Assembly (NCBI GenBank): GCA_033002965.1
Contig: JAURVB010003145.1
Coordinates: 1 to 64,000 of the forward strand
Origin: Piper betle
Lineage: Eukaryota; Streptophyta; Magnoliopsida; Piperales; Piperaceae
DNA length: 64,000 bases
Direction of reading: 5' to 3'
Position 1 is the first letter of the stretch. Each line of letters opens with the position of its first letter. Both the position numbers and the translations under genes were made by a program. Shown here piece after piece: positions 34,057 through 46,720 of the stretch. The notes beneath the pieces were generated by a model that worked only from the letters and a program-made list of their open reading frames with translations, was not told the origin of the DNA and did no database searches.

Positions 34057-35214
34057 TGTTCGAATAATTTTCAGTAACATGCAAGTATACACGGTCGAAA
34101 CAAGTAATATAATGATAAATTCGAGTATCGTCCCACAGAGAGATGAATTTCCTTATAATTAATTAAAGAAAATAAAATGAGGAGCAAAACAAAAATAACT
34201 GACTTAACTAAATCTAAGTAATAACTTTAAATTAAAAGCGAAGTCAAAATTATAAAACTCGTTCTAGAGTCGAATTTCCCTTAACATGAATTTAATCTTC
34301 ATCAAATCTTACTCTTATCTTTTATTCCCTCGGATTGTCGATCTAGGATAATTATATGACATGGTGGCTCCCGCTCCTTCATGCTTCTATTATTTTGCCT
34401 CAATTTCTACCTCCCGGTGATAATTGATTAATCAACAAAATAATGCATTAAGAATTGCCTTACAATCGCATACGGTGTTGTGTATCTTCCGACCACAACG
34501 ACAAACAAGTCAAAAGACTCGTCGTATGATGAATTATCAATGACTAATCTAATTAATTTCTCCCGAAATCTAATTAAACCTCATGATCTAAGAAATAGGT
34601 GATCAATCTATTCTTAGCATTAAGAATATGATAATTCAAACAATCCGATTGAATAAAAGAGTAAAAGCTTGAAATAAATTCAATTAAATCATGTTAAGTT
34701 CCATTCTTCTCTAGAACGAAATAAAAGACTACTCCATAATAAAAGTAGAAAACAATATAAAAAAGAAACTAATTTTTATTATGAAAGAGAAAGAAATTAC
34801 AAAAACTAAAACTACTTCTTTCACTACACTTCGAAGCCAAGAGATGAGATATGATCAACAACAAATGACCACCCCTTTATATAGAAGTGGAGATACAAGA
34901 ATTCGAAGAGGGTGTTCACAAATCGACGTAGTCTAATTAATTATAATGTCCCTTCAAGTTTCCAACTGTTCGACTCCATTGAACACCATAAATTGTAGCC
35001 ATTGGGTGGGGCCAAGTGTCATGACCAATCAAATCCAAAGCTTAATTTATTCATCTTTTTCTGCATTGAAACACCAAAATTAAGCATATCTAATAAAATA
35101 TTAATTAACTAGAATATAATGAAAAATATCACTAAATTAATAATGTTTATACCCGAGAAGTACAAAATCATATTAAAAACATGGGTAAATATTATATATT
35201 TTAAAAACTTAACA
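34057..35214 (-). repeat. Mini-element 5' LTR
   Basis: 1158 bp, nearly identical to 29951-31108. As the 5' LTR it would drive transcription leftwards through the ORF. Confidence 0.95.
34874..34883 (-). promoter_or_regulatory. TATA box of the mini-element 5' LTR
   Basis: The minus strand reads TATATAAAGG, followed by GGTGGTCATTTG. It is about 340 bp inside the LTR and identical in both LTRs. Confidence 0.65.
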
Positions 35215-35219
35215 GAGTG

Positions 35220-37044
35220 TGTCGGGGAAGAAGAAGAAGAAGAAGAGGATGGCAAACTTGTAAATAAGGGTTGACTGACACGGTTCGAGATAAAAAATAA
35301 TACCAACTCGTAAATAACACCTGACTTGACACCGGTTCGAGTTAAAAATAATATTAACTCGTAATAAATCTTTAAAAATAATTATTTTAATGCGTTATGG
35401 ATAAAGTTGCTAAACTAATTAATTATTGTACGTAATCGCCACGTGTAATAAAAAATACGATAATGATAAACGGTCGATAATTAATTAGTACAAAATAAGT
35501 AATTAAATTAAATCGGAGGATTATTAGTAATTAATAAAATAAAGATTTTACCTTTACCATAGTAAATTTAATATTAGGTAAATAAAGTGATTATGTTAAT
35601 AACGAGTCAGTAATGTAAAAAATGAGTTATTAAAATATAATCGGGTAAAAATCACAAGCGTCTAACCTAAATAGCATAATGAAAATAAATAAAGTTCGAA
35701 ACTTTATTAAGTTGAATATTTTAAAATAATTGTATTAGAAATATTTTTGAATTATTATATTACAAATTATTTTAAATAATTTAATCAAAATACTTAATTA
35801 ATTAAATTCCTATAAATAATAATAGCGATTAAAAATTATAACTCAAAACTAAATCATAAAGATCGGGGTTAAGTAATTATCACCGCAAAGGAAAATTAAA
35901 TACTTTTTATCTGTTAATAATTATTTCATCAATTGTTAAGTATTAATTACCATTTGGATAATTAATTTAAAATGTAAAGTGGGACTTAAATGATTATATC
36001 ACATGAATATTTTATTATTTAATATTGTTGAATTTTAATAGTGATATATACATTAGTCATTTACTTGCATGTATTTCTACTAGGATAAAATTATACTTAT
36101 GTATAATTTTATGTTCTCGTTCAGATTAGGATCGTTAGTCAAACCAGCGAGTCACTTACAAACTATCCAGGTCCATATAATTATTTGAAATATTGTATTT
36201 TCCCTTGTTGGCAGCCCTGGTCGGCCTGAGCCCAGATTCGACCACCATGCACTGGAACGCAATCGAGGTCAAGGAATTAAGTGAGTTCGACACGGGGCCA
36301 CACCTTTAAAATTACTATGTGGGAATCTTAGTCGACTTGAGTATTTAACCACCATGCGCTGGAACCCAACCGGGGTTGACTCAATTCGGTAGGGTAGCAC
36401 CCCTGAAAGATTGAATACTTGCCTCCAGGTCGAAAGGAGTGACAGGGCACAGTGGCGCAAGTAGCCTCATTATCCACTTGTGATACCGAGAGGGTGAGTC
36501 AATGGCAAATATCGGCAACTACATGCCGTAGGCCACGTAGTGTGTGTGCGCATGCATGGGATGGTAGCTGGATGGGAGGCCACCCCTCCCAGCATATAAC
36601 GAGCTCGGCTTAGACTCATAATCACTAAAAGACTCGTGAAATGATAATTGGGAATTTATTGACTTGTTTCATTTAATTATACGGCTTAGTGGTTTTATCA
36701 CTAATGCGGAATTGCCTCTGCAAGTGAGCAACTTTGGACTGAAGAATAAAAATGACCCATGTTTGGTGAATTGATAATAAAAATTGGACTTCCTTATTAT
36801 TCTCTTGTGTTATAAATGTTGGTATGGGAAATGGTTCGAGACTGTAGGACGGTTATTTTATATATTGTCATATGCATTAGAACATGTTTTATTTTTACGA
36901 TTTATAAATTATAGACTTAGTTGCAGTATTAAAATTCATGTTTTGGAATTATTTACCATGTTATGAATCATGTTCTGGAATGTTATATTGTTACATCAAT
37001 TATATTTTAGGTAACACCCGGTCCGGTTCGGGCATGTCGTTACA
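35220..37044 (+). mobile_element. P1 3' LTR, 3' portion
   Basis: After the second GAGTG (35215-35219) the family A2 LTR resumes in the GAAGAAGAAG leader and runs to GGCATGTCGTTACA at 37044. It carries a perfect conserved stem-loop (36085-36112), two tandem copies of the CACCATGC(A/G)CTGGAAC block (about 36200-36420), the GGCCACCCCTCCCAGCATAT block and the GAATTGCCTCTGCAAGTGAG block. The predicted outer duplication is TGGAA (37045-37049), without a testable partner. Confidence 0.9.
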
Positions 37045-38598
37045 TGGAATTTGATTTCTAAATTATCAATGTCAGGTCCCCCTACATGATTGTTGAGGTT
37101 TCCATCAAATGATGTGAACCTCAACAAGTCAACCATGGGAAAAACTTGTCCCAGATCGTCCAAAGAAGGTTTGGAAAATAATAACTACTGACCCCTTAGT
37201 TATATTAATCCAAAAATGAATAGTATGAATAACAATAATATTGAGCCCTTTGCAATGAAGAGCAATAAACCAATATTGTCAAAGAATATTGAACATGTGG
37301 CTATAGAAGAGTCAGAAACCAATATTATAAGGGTTGAAATTTTAAGTAGTCGCACTTGAAATTTCTGCAAGTTTGACAAGAACATGTTTAGGGAAAATTT
37401 CTCACAAAATAATATATTTCAAAGTTTGATGCTTGCAAATAAAGTTCTCCCAAGTATTTATAGGTAAAAAAGATACTTGGGTACAAGTTTGATCCATCTA
37501 ACAACATTGAATGCCTTGGAAGACTAAAAACTCTATTTCCTAGATGGATTGGTTCCAACAAGCATTAGGTGCTTAGAAAGGTGTAAAACATCAAACAAAC
37601 AAAAGCTAAAGTTTTATGGGAGGTTTATTTAACTGCTATCTACAAGCATTAAAACATTTTTTACTTTGAAATGGTCATGCTTAAAACAGCAGGCTTTAGA
37701 ATGTGCCTTTTACTTGATTTGATATCTAATTGGGCTAAATTATCCCCGTTGAAACTTGTAGAATATCAACCATAAGATTTCCTCATTGAATGTTGTATCT
37801 ATGATTGTATCAAGAGCGGCATACCTCGGCGGGGAGAGGAAGAGGAAGAGAGGGAGAGGAAGAGGAAAGGAGGGTGCAATTGGGTAGCATGGTGTTGGCA
37901 GGTGGCCAGGAGAAGGGGAGGAGAAGAAAAGATAAGATGGGAAGAAGAGGCAGCATGACAGGATTTCGTCAACCTTGCCCCGTGACACAACGCCAAGGCA
38001 CTGGGTGCAAGAACAAGGCCAAAACACATGAACACATGAGAAAAAGAGGGAAAAGGTGGGGGAAATAATCTTCGTGGGTGGCATTGGAAGCATCTAGGGT
38101 ACATCTAGGGCTAGGTGGTACTCTCAAAATGTGTGCGACACGACACTAAATGTGACCAAATACAGACATGGCCCTAAATCTATTCTACACAATCGGAAAA
38201 CGCACCCACCAGCTTGTCAATTGGAACTGACCGAAATAAGCCAACAGCGGATACACCAAATGCCTAACTAGATCCCTTTAGGATCTGAGTGATCAAATTG
38301 GATCGACTGTGTGCTATTTGGGTCTAATCAGGTCGGGCCAGGTTTTATAACCGACCTTAAAAAATTCAATCCCAAAAATTTTGCTTAAAGGAAAATGCAC
38401 AAGCACCCACCAAACACTCGACAACAAAACTAGAACAAACACAAGTGTTAGGACTGAAGAAGCGCCTACAATTGTGGCAGCGTTTGGCACATCCCCGTCA
38501 GCTGTAGCAGCAAGAGCTCCACCCTGCTACTCGAACGCATCACCCTGACCTAGATCTACTGGTGCTGCCTCTACTGACCCACTGCCGTAGTGACTACC
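37045..38598. other. Unassigned relic sequence
   Basis: 37045-37740 is AT-rich with no recognised coding. 37800-38300 is a purine-rich then mixed stretch weakly like 50722-51000, including a shared CTGACCGAAATA(A)G..CAACAG motif, suggesting an old LTR on the minus strand. A 117-codon minus-strand ORF (37740-38093) overlaps a low-complexity GGAGAGGAAGAGG run and is not credible as a gene. Confidence 0.3.
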
Positions 38599-40190
38599 TA
38601 TAAAACTCAAGCTACGGGTTAGGGTTTTAACCGCTTGTTGCTTTACCCGGTTCAAGCCAATTTTGAGTCGGTTCAAGTCAGTTCAGCTTTTAGACCATGA
38701 GTATGAACATGTTATAATGGTTGAGTATGCCAAATATATAGATGATAACTTATGTTTTGCTACAACATGGCATGAGCTATCATCGTATACACTTGGTATA
38801 CATGTCTATAGTTATGTTAGCCCAAGGTTTTAGGGCTAGATCTTGGTCATTGCAACATTTAGCAGCTGTTTGGGTTAAATTTAGGGTATTTCTTTTATAT
38901 GAATCATAAAGATTTGAGACTACAAGATTGCCCTTATAGGCCCAGCTTTGATTGAGTCTCAGATCTTCGTCGAATGGAGCTCAAGTTTTCGAAGTTGATT
39001 TAGCTTCCTCACCTTGATTTCCATCAGTAGAGTCTCAATTAGGCTTCAAGTTAGTTTTGACTTTTGTCAGTGTCTATCCCAACTTTCCATCCATATATAT
39101 ATTGCATAAGTTGTAGGTGGATCCCACTAGGCCCATGTCTATGTTGTGTTCGCCAGTCACCTATCTGCTCATGTTTGTATCCATGTCCACTAAGTCCATC
39201 CTAGCACAACCTAGTCAATTGACTCGATTGAGTCAACTCGGTCTGATTTGTCCCATTGACTCTATAACTTAGTTTCAGCCCATTTTCGGGTGTTTTTCGA
39301 CCGTTTTCGTCCATTTTTCAATTATTTTCAGTAATTTGAGACTCCCTATGTTAGTTTAGATATATATTCAGTTATTTTGACATATATTGATGTTAGATGC
39401 CGAGTGTTTAGTTGTTTATTAATTTGTTTTGAATTGTTCGTGATTGAGTTGATGTTATTGCTGATGTGAGCACACAACAAGACTATGCATCATATACTTA
39501 GCAGTAGATTCCGATATAGGTTATAGAGTTTGAGCTTGCCATAGATGTGCCGATGCACATGGAGCTTGGACCGCAAGTCAATTACGACTCATCTTAGATT
39601 TATCAGTTACTCTATTTTAGATTTGATTTCAAGATCATATGATGTTTTAAGTAGCTATTACCCCAATAAGCCCATACTCTATTATGGATTTGATTTCCAG
39701 ATCATATGATGTGTTAAGTAGTTGTTTTATCGGACCCCACTTAGCACGGGCCATTTAGATGTGTTTTACTTCTGTGATTAATAACCCTCGACGATGAGAT
39801 CTTTCAGATTGTTTTCAAACTTAGCTCTACCTCACATTGCCTTCAGGCCTACTTATATGATTCCTTTCCTAGCCCTATATATAGTTTAATTGAATTTTTA
39901 CTGAGAAGATAGTTGGTGCATTTGACCTCACGTATACCGTGAGCGGGAGCATATGTAGGTCGCAGCAGACTCTCAATTAGCAAGAGGGTTTGTCCACCCC
40001 AGAGGATCCTAACATTTTTACATCTTGAGCTTCCTTACACCCAAAGAGACATGCAGTAAACAGGTACTATTGTGTTCAGCGCGTGTCCAAACTTGTGGTA
40101 TTGAGGGTATTGAAGGTGACTATTGCATGAGAGTGTTTGGCCCTGTCCCTGTGGCTCAGTATGAGGTGGGGGCAAGAGAGGACGCTGCAC
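38599..40190 (+). mobile_element. B2, decayed family B LTR, 5' portion
   Basis: It opens TATAAAACTCAAG, then GTCGGTTCAAGTCAGTTCAG as near the start of S3. Later it shows ATCGGACCCCACTTAGCACG, AATAACCCTCGACGATGAGA, TTGCCTTCAGGCCTA with a TATATATAG box near 39880, and the GCGTGTCCAAACTTGTGGTA block. Homology to S3 fades near 40190; the CCG-rich part of B is missing. Confidence 0.65.
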
Positions 40191-40651
40191 TAGAGTAGGT
40201 AGCAATCCCCAAGTTTGTTGTGGGAGCGGTTGCTAAGTATACTGCTACTGACTCTACCCTGGTGCTTTCCTTGGATGATGGATCATGTGTATGGCCTCGC
40301 TCCATATGGCTTGAAATTTAATCTTTTCTACACTCAAGCCTCAACAAATTCGTGCACTTTCTTACCAAGAAGGGTGAGAGAGATCGTGCTCAAGGTGATG
40401 AGAGCCGCTCCTGACCTCCAATGTTCAATAAAGAAGATAATGGGAAAAGAGGGAAACAACGTGGCTTAATTAACTTCTTATAACTCCCCAACTTTACTCA
40501 ATAGTTCTTAAGTGAATTAAAATAAGGCACGTACATGAACTCTTACAATTTCTATGGATCTAGCATATATGGTTACAAAAAATACTAATTCATCCAATAA
40601 GGCACTTCATTAAATCATCACCATAACTTATATTACATTTGTACATTATTA
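40191..40651. other. Unassigned, with an 84-codon ORF
   Basis: An ORF at 40215-40469 (plus) encodes a 84-residue product with no family I recognise and no conserved context; probably chance. The last 160 bp may be the end of an LTR belonging to M3, since a polypurine-like tract follows. Confidence 0.25.
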
Positions 40652-41375
40652 CATTCTTCCCACCTTTAAGAAATATTGTCCCGAAATTTCCCTCATATTA
40701 CGACATTTTTTCGTCCTCAAAGAAATTTTGTCCCAAAATTTTCATTGACTTAAAGAAAAAGATCAGGATACTTGTTTCTCATGTCTGACACTATTTCCCA
40801 TTTGATTTCCTCAACAGTGGTTCTTCCATAAAAATTTTACCATTGGAATAGTCTTTGACTATAATTTGGTTTCCTTTCTATCAAGTATTTTTATAGGCTT
40901 CTCTTCGTAAGACAAATCATGTTGAAGGTCTACTTTATCATCTGAAAATATGAGACTTGTCAAGTATATATTTCTTCAATATTGAGACATGAAAAACATC
41001 ATGGGTTGAAGTAAGGGATGGTGGTAATGCTAACTGATATGCCGCTGCCTCTATCCTTTTGAGCATGTCAAATGGTCCAATATATCTTGGATTCAACTTT
41101 CTGGACTTTCCAAATCGCATAATGTCTCTCATTGGAGATATACTTTAAAAGACTTTTTCTCCAACGTTAAATTCAAGTTGCCTCTACCTTGTATTAGCAT
41201 AAGACTGTTGCCGATCTTGAGCTTCCCTCATATGCTTTTATGAGTTCAATTTTTTGAACTGAAGCTGGAATCAATTATGATCAAATAAGAACAAGACATT
41301 TTTTATAACTACCTGCTCGTTTCAAGCCACGAGCCAAGTATTACTATATGAAGCTAAGTGTCTCTTAAATTAAAT
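40652..41375 (-). pseudogene. M3 gypsy integrase C-terminus and chromodomain relic
   Basis: The minus strand has an open piece (41132-40938) with MRFGKSRKLNPRYIGPFDML and YQLALPPSLTSTHDVFHVSI. After a break come chromodomain remnants (KPIKIL-like and MVKFLWKNH-like near 40800-40900). Upstream to about 41375 are remnants of the core end. The border at 40652 carries an AAGGTGGGAAGA-type polypurine tract on the minus strand. Confidence 0.75.
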
Positions 41376-44300
41376 TTTCTATTAATTGTCAAGATAATAA
41401 ACAAAACCATGACATAAAGTATAATATAATAAATGCTCAGAATAATCTAAGCCCATGAATCAAACCAAAATCCCACTCCCATGCAAACAATTTAGAAAAA
41501 TATAATAGTCCAATAACAGAGTCCTCTACCTATCCTGACTCTACCCATCCTTCCATGCTCATACCTGCGGAGGCAATTCCGCGTTAGTGATAAAACCACT
41601 AAGCCACATAATTAAATGAAACATGTCAATATAATCCCTATTATCATTCATCGAGACTTTTAGTAATTATGAGCCTATGCCGAGCTCCAATTATGCCAAG
41701 AGGGGAGGCCACCCCATCCAACTACAATCCCATGCATGCGCACACATGCTACGTGGCCCACGGCCTGTAGTTACCAATATTTGTCGTTGACTCACCCTCT
41801 CGGTATCACAAGTGCATAATGAGTCGTCTTGCGCCACTGCGCCCTGTCACCCTTTTCGGCATTGGGGCAGGTATTTAATCTTTCAGGGGGTGCTACCCTG
41901 TGTCGGATTGAGTCAATTCATTGACATCGGTTACGCTTGGCACATGGTGGTCGGATATGAACTCAAGTCGACCAAGACTCCCTCATAGTAATTTTTTTAA
42001 GGGTGCAGCCCTGTGTCAAACTGAGTGAATTCCTTGAACCCAGTTACACTCAGTGCATGGTGGTCGAATCTGGGCCCTGGCCGACTAGGGCTAGTAAAAA
42101 GGAAAAATACAACATTTCAAATAATTATACAGACCTGGATAGTTCGCAATTGAACTCGCAACCGTGACCGACAATCCTAATATGAATGAGAAAATAAAAT
42201 TATACATAAGTATAATTTTATTCGAGTAGAAATGCATGCAACTAAATGACTTAATATATCCTTATTAACCCTTGATAACATAAAGCATATAGCATTCAAC
42301 AATATTAAACATTAAGTTCTCAACCTTTACAACAAGCCTAGCTAGGTTATTAATCATTTATGTGACCTAATCACTTAAGTCATCCTTTAGATTTTTAAAT
42401 TAATTATTTAAATCAGAATTCATACTTAACTAATGATAAATAATTATTAACTTATAACCAAGTATTTAATTAACATTATTAGTATATTTTCCTTTGAGAC
42501 GATAGTTACTTAACCAACGATCTCAACGATTTAGCTTACGATTTTAATCTTTAATTACTATCATTATTAATACCAACTTAGTGAGTACTAGATACTTAAT
42601 TCATTAAATAAAAGCTTGGGTATACCTATAATAATTTTATTAATCTTTTTTTATAAATTTCGAATATTTAACTGGAAATTAATTAAGTCGTTCTATTAAA
42701 TTATTTAAAATGATTTGTATTATCCTAATTCAATGATAATACTAATTTAAATTATTTTAAATTGTTCAACTCAATAAAGACTAACTTTATTTATTTTCCC
42801 TAAACTATTTAGGTTCAATGCTTGTGATCAGCTCACTATTATAGTTCAATAGCCCATTTTTCTACCTTATTAACTTGTTATTAAAATAATTAATTTTATC
42901 TATCTAATATTAAATTTAATATTGTATTTATTTTCCCTAAACTTTTTAGGTTCAACGCTTGTGATCAGCTCACTATTATAGTTCAATAGCCCATTTTTCT
43001 ACCTTATTAACTTGTTATTAAAATAATTAATTTTATCTATCTAATATTAATTTTAATATGGTAAAGGTGAAATCTTTATTTCATTAATCACTTATAACCA
43101 TCCGATTTAAATTAATAACTTATATTACACCGATTAATTATCAACAGTTTATCATTACCATAATTTTATTACTCATGGCGATTTCGTACAATAATTAATT
43201 AGTTTAGCAACTATAACCCATAATCATTAAAATAATAATATTAACACGAGTTATGTTATATTGCTTTCCATTTGGCTATTTAGTTACTTAGGCAGATATA
43301 AGCTTTGCCATTTCTATTCCCACGTCAAGCCTCTGGATTTTTTAAGGATTTATTATGAGTTATTATTTTTCTTGACTCGAGCCGGTATCGAGTCAAGTTT
43401 TATTTACGAGTTTGCCACCAGAGTGTTTCTTCTTCCCTGCCAACACTTCTCTTCTCCAAACCCCATCCGCCCACCATACAAGTTGTCGTCGCCGCCGCCG
43501 ATCGCCTCCGGCTGCCATCGATCGTCGTCGCCCAGCCCCGCCAAGCCGTCGCAGTGTCGCTCCGACCAACCCCGGCCGCCTTCCAGCCGCTGCGATGCCA
43601 GCATCTCCATGCCTAGGGACACGCTCACGTCATCGATTCAGCCGCCAGCGAGAGTTGCCGCCACGATCCGGTGGTCTCCTCGACACCCTCGACCCTCTAG
43701 CGACCTTTCCTAACCAGATCGGAACCCATCGCCACCCAAGACGGCCGGATTTCTTCACCCATCGCCATTGCCTTTGTTTTTGCCATTTGCTACCCCAGCC
43801 CGGCATCCATACATGCTAGATCAGCCATAAACTGATCGACGAAAAGAGATTAGGATCATCCTTCGACGGCGGAACGATCGTTGCCATGACTCCCAGTGAG
43901 GGGGTTGCCAACATGGACCGTGCCGGCTACAGGACTAGGTTTTCTGGGCTTGAAATTCTGCTGTGTGTTAGAGAAAAAGGATGCAGCATTGGGTTTCAGA
44001 GGAGAGCCACCACCTTTGTCACGTTCTTGAACTCAGTCCTACAAACCGGAGCAACTCCATCAACCCATCGGAGTGAGGGACAAGGCGAGCTAACTCTTCG
44101 ACCAAACACCCAGAGGGGCCGTCGGGGAATGTGGGAATCCCAGGCAACGCTTCCCCTGCTATTTTCCATCTTGTTGAACTTATGAACTCATCGACCATGG
44201 ATGAATCTTAGTGGTGTAATTTAGTTTGTCTTTCTTGTTGATTTAAAACCTTAAGTTCCTATGATTATTAAAACTTATTATCAATTAAGAATAATGTAAT

Positions 44301-44692
44301 TTTGATAACAATTTATAACATTAAAATCAACTATTATTAAAATAGATTATGATATCCACCAATAAGCAGCAAAATAAATGAATAGTGATGTCTAAACATG
44401 AACTCTACGTGCTTGCACATGGAAGAAAGAAAAAGAAAAGAACATAGGGAAGGTACCAAAACAAGGAGGATGCCCACTCTGGCAAGGAAGAGGAGAAGAG
44501 ATTTGGAACTGGGGATAGTGAAGAAGAAGTAGCGACAGCTAGGGTATGGGAAAACACCCCAACACGAGAATTTAACTGGGTAGAGACGCTACCCAACTCC
44601 CTTAAAATATTCCACTCTCAACAAAAAAAGATTCTCCAACATTCTATCCTTCCCAAACTGACTCAAAGATTTTTAAACAACGTAATTAGTCA
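41376..44692 (-). mobile_element. M4, family A2 LTR, probably solo
   Basis: A minus-strand A2 LTR showing, from left, GCGGAGGCAATTCCGCGTTA (41572), GTTGACTCACCCTCTCGGTA, two copies of the GGTGGTCG(G/A)AT block, the stem-loop (42194-42221), an AT-rich part with a 137-bp tandem duplication, a perfect 25-bp palindrome (43372-43396), a CCG-rich block (43440-43740), and CTAGGGTATGGGAAAACACC (44542). The minus-strand start is near TGACTAATTACG at 44692. Both ends are decayed and no target duplication is certain. It probably lies inside the older element represented by M3 and M5. Confidence 0.78.
42791..43064. repeat. 137-bp tandem duplication in M4
   Basis: TTATTTTCCCTAAACT recurs at 42791 and 42928; the copies differ by only a few bases. 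Other family A LTRs have one copy. Confidence 0.88.
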
Positions 44693-44892
44693 TTATTATA
44701 TGATTTATTGTACTGATACGCTAAAGGTCATAATTGATTAATTTATAATATTCATTTTTTTCAAGAATTAATTTAATTAAATAATATTTATGGTTCGTTC
44801 TTAAGATTTACAACACCCTAAATAAAATAGCTTAATTGTTATTATTAATATTATTATTTTTTTCAAGGTTTTACATTTTTCTTCATTCCAAA

Positions 44893-45900
44893 TATTTTTA
44901 TGAGTTAAACACCTTGCAACAAAGTCACAAATATTTTTCTTCATTCCAGGCCACCAATACATTGTCTTCACATCTTGGTACATCTCTGTTTGCTCTAGGA
45001 TGTATAGTGTATTTTGAATGATGGGCATCATTATGAACCTCCTTTCTTAGCTCTTCACTATTTGGAACACATAATCATTTGTCAAATCGAATAATGATGG
45101 CCACGTTCATCTTTGGCAACTTGATCTTTGGAAATGAGGAGTCCTTGTAGTTGCACGTTTTCTTCTTGGGCTGATTTGACCCGCTCCACTAAATCATTGG
45201 TGATGCTCTAGTTTTCCATGAAAGAATTTAATTTGCAAACCGGATTAACTTGGATAATATCCCCCATAATTGTCTATTGCACTGCCTTGATATTGGATAA
45301 CTTAGCTCTATGATTTCTGCTAAGTGCGTCAACTACTACATACCTTCCCTCGATGGTATTCAATTGTAAAGTGATAGTCATTGATAAACTCCAACCAACT
45401 TTGTTGCCTAAAGTTGAGATCTTGCTACGAGAAATTGTCTTTAAGACTATAGTGATCACGAAAAACTTCAAATTTCAGACCATATAGATAGTGCCGCCAT
45501 ATCTTTAACACAAAAACAACTGCTCACAGTTCTATGTCATGAGTAGGGTAGTTTTTTTCATGCTCCTTCAACTGCCTTGAAGCATATGATATCACTTTTC
45601 TATTTTGCATTAGTAGTCCACCATAACCTTGAGATGATGCATCTGTATAAATAACAAAACCTTCAATTCCATTTGGCGGACTAAATATAGGAGTTGTTGT
45701 CAAACACTCCTTCAATGTATGAAAACTTTCTTCACACTTTTTTCCCCAAACAAACTTGGTGTCTATCTTTGTCAGAGATGTAAATGGAAGAGCTATCCTG
45801 GAGAAATTTTTAATAGACCTCCGATAGTATCCTACAAGTCCTAACAACCTCCCAACCTTTATGGTAGCATTCTTTAATCTTTTACACTCTAAGTCTTAGG
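44893..45900 (-). pseudogene. M5 gypsy pol relic: zinc-binding domain, RNase H, RT connection
   Basis: The best frame (45847-45524) reads [40 protein letters not shown] and [20 protein letters not shown], i.e. RT connection plus RNase H with its first aspartate. Further left are remnants of the linker and a zinc-binding segment (YWWPGMKKNICDFVARCLT; its second cysteine is lost). TRIM1 is inserted at its right edge. It differs clearly from M1, P1 and M2, so it is another gypsy lineage or an older member. 44693-44892 holds only AT-rich sequence. Confidence 0.8.
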
Positions 45901-45905
45901 AATAC

Positions 45906-46482
45906 TGTGAGATCCCTCAACTTAGTCCCACATCTAATGCCTACTGGGAGAAGATCCACTTTATAAGTGGGAATGGACTATAGATCTTTAACTTTCGGGG
46001 TACCCATTTTAAAGAAATGACTTGGCCCATTACGTTGCACTTTGGGCTGGGTCATTACAAATGGTATCAGAGCTGACCTGATTCCGTGTTAGATGGTGGG
46101 TTGGATTAGAAACGTTGGCTAGGCTGCCAGTCACGGGCCAGAAAGGTCGTGGGTTGGGGCTAGCAACGGGCCAAGAATAGGCATTTCGGGGACGAAATTC
46201 CCTAAGGTGGGTGGATTGTGAGATCCCTCAACTTAGTCCCACATCTAATACCTACTGGGAGAAGATCCTCTTTATAAGCGGGCCAAGAATAGGTATTTCG
46301 GGGACGAAATTCCCTAAGGTGGGTGGATTGTGAGATCCCTCAACTTAGTCTCACATCTAATACCTACTGGGAGAAGATCCTCTTTATAAGTGGGAATGGA
46401 CTATAGATCTTTAACTTCCGGGGTACCCATTTGAAAGAAATGACTTGGCCCATTACGTTGCACTTTGGGCTGGGTCGTTACA
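45906..46482 (+). mobile_element. TRIM1, terminal-repeat retrotransposon in miniature with three LTR starts
   Basis: A 577-bp element flanked by AATAC on both sides (45901-45905 and 46483-46487). LTRs of 154 bp start TGTGAGATCCCTCAA and end ATTACA or GTTACA (45906-46059 and 46329-46482). TGGTATCAGAGC (46062-46073) is an initiator-Met primer site, and AAGGTGGGTGGAT is the polypurine tract. A third, partial LTR starts at 46217 and passes near 46278 from TTTATAAG directly into the inner GGGCCAAGAATAGG block, so tract and flank are repeated. No coding capacity; TRIMs use enzymes from other elements. Confidence 0.93.
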
Positions 46483-46487
46483 AATAC

Positions 46488-46720
46488 CTCTTTTGTCATC
46501 CAAAATTCACATTTTCTGAATTTTACATATAGCTTGTTCTTCTTTAAGATGTCCAATTCAATACTCAATTGTTTGTTATGATCTTACTCATTGTTGGAAT
46601 AAATCAAAATATCCTCAATGAAAACAATGACAAAACCTATGAGATGCTGGTTCATTGGTTAAGCAAAAAGACAGCACTAGAAATTCATTACGTTTGCTGA
46701 AGAGCATGAAAATATCCTCA
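46488..46720 (-). pseudogene. M5 reverse transcriptase relic beyond TRIM1
   Basis: The minus strand reads FVIVFIEDILIYS (catalytic box, normally YVDD/FVDD type, here FIED) near 46615, then the KLYVKFRKCEFWM-like stretch leading to TRIM1. It continues the frame-broken pol at 45900. Homology stops near 46720. Confidence 0.7.

Larger units (their letters stand above)
29951..35214 (-). mobile_element. Young Athila/Tat-like non-autonomous mini-element
   Basis: A complete 5264-bp insertion with 1158-bp LTRs (TGTTCG...AACA), a GAGTG duplication on both sides (29946-29950 and 35215-35219), a tRNA-Asp primer site, a polypurine tract and one 426-codon ORF. All signals place it on the minus strand. By eye the LTRs differ by about five substitutions and four 1-base indels, so it is recent. 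It lacks protease, RT, RNase H and nearly all integrase and must rely on a partner element. Non-autonomous elements with terminal repeats and a gag ORF are known in plants (TR-GAG class); the ORF here is an unusual mosaic. Confidence 0.93.

Noticed and set aside
37740..38104. 117- and 101-codon minus-strand ORFs
   Set aside because: They overlap a GGAGAGGAAGAGG low-complexity run within relic LTR-like sequence; no domain.
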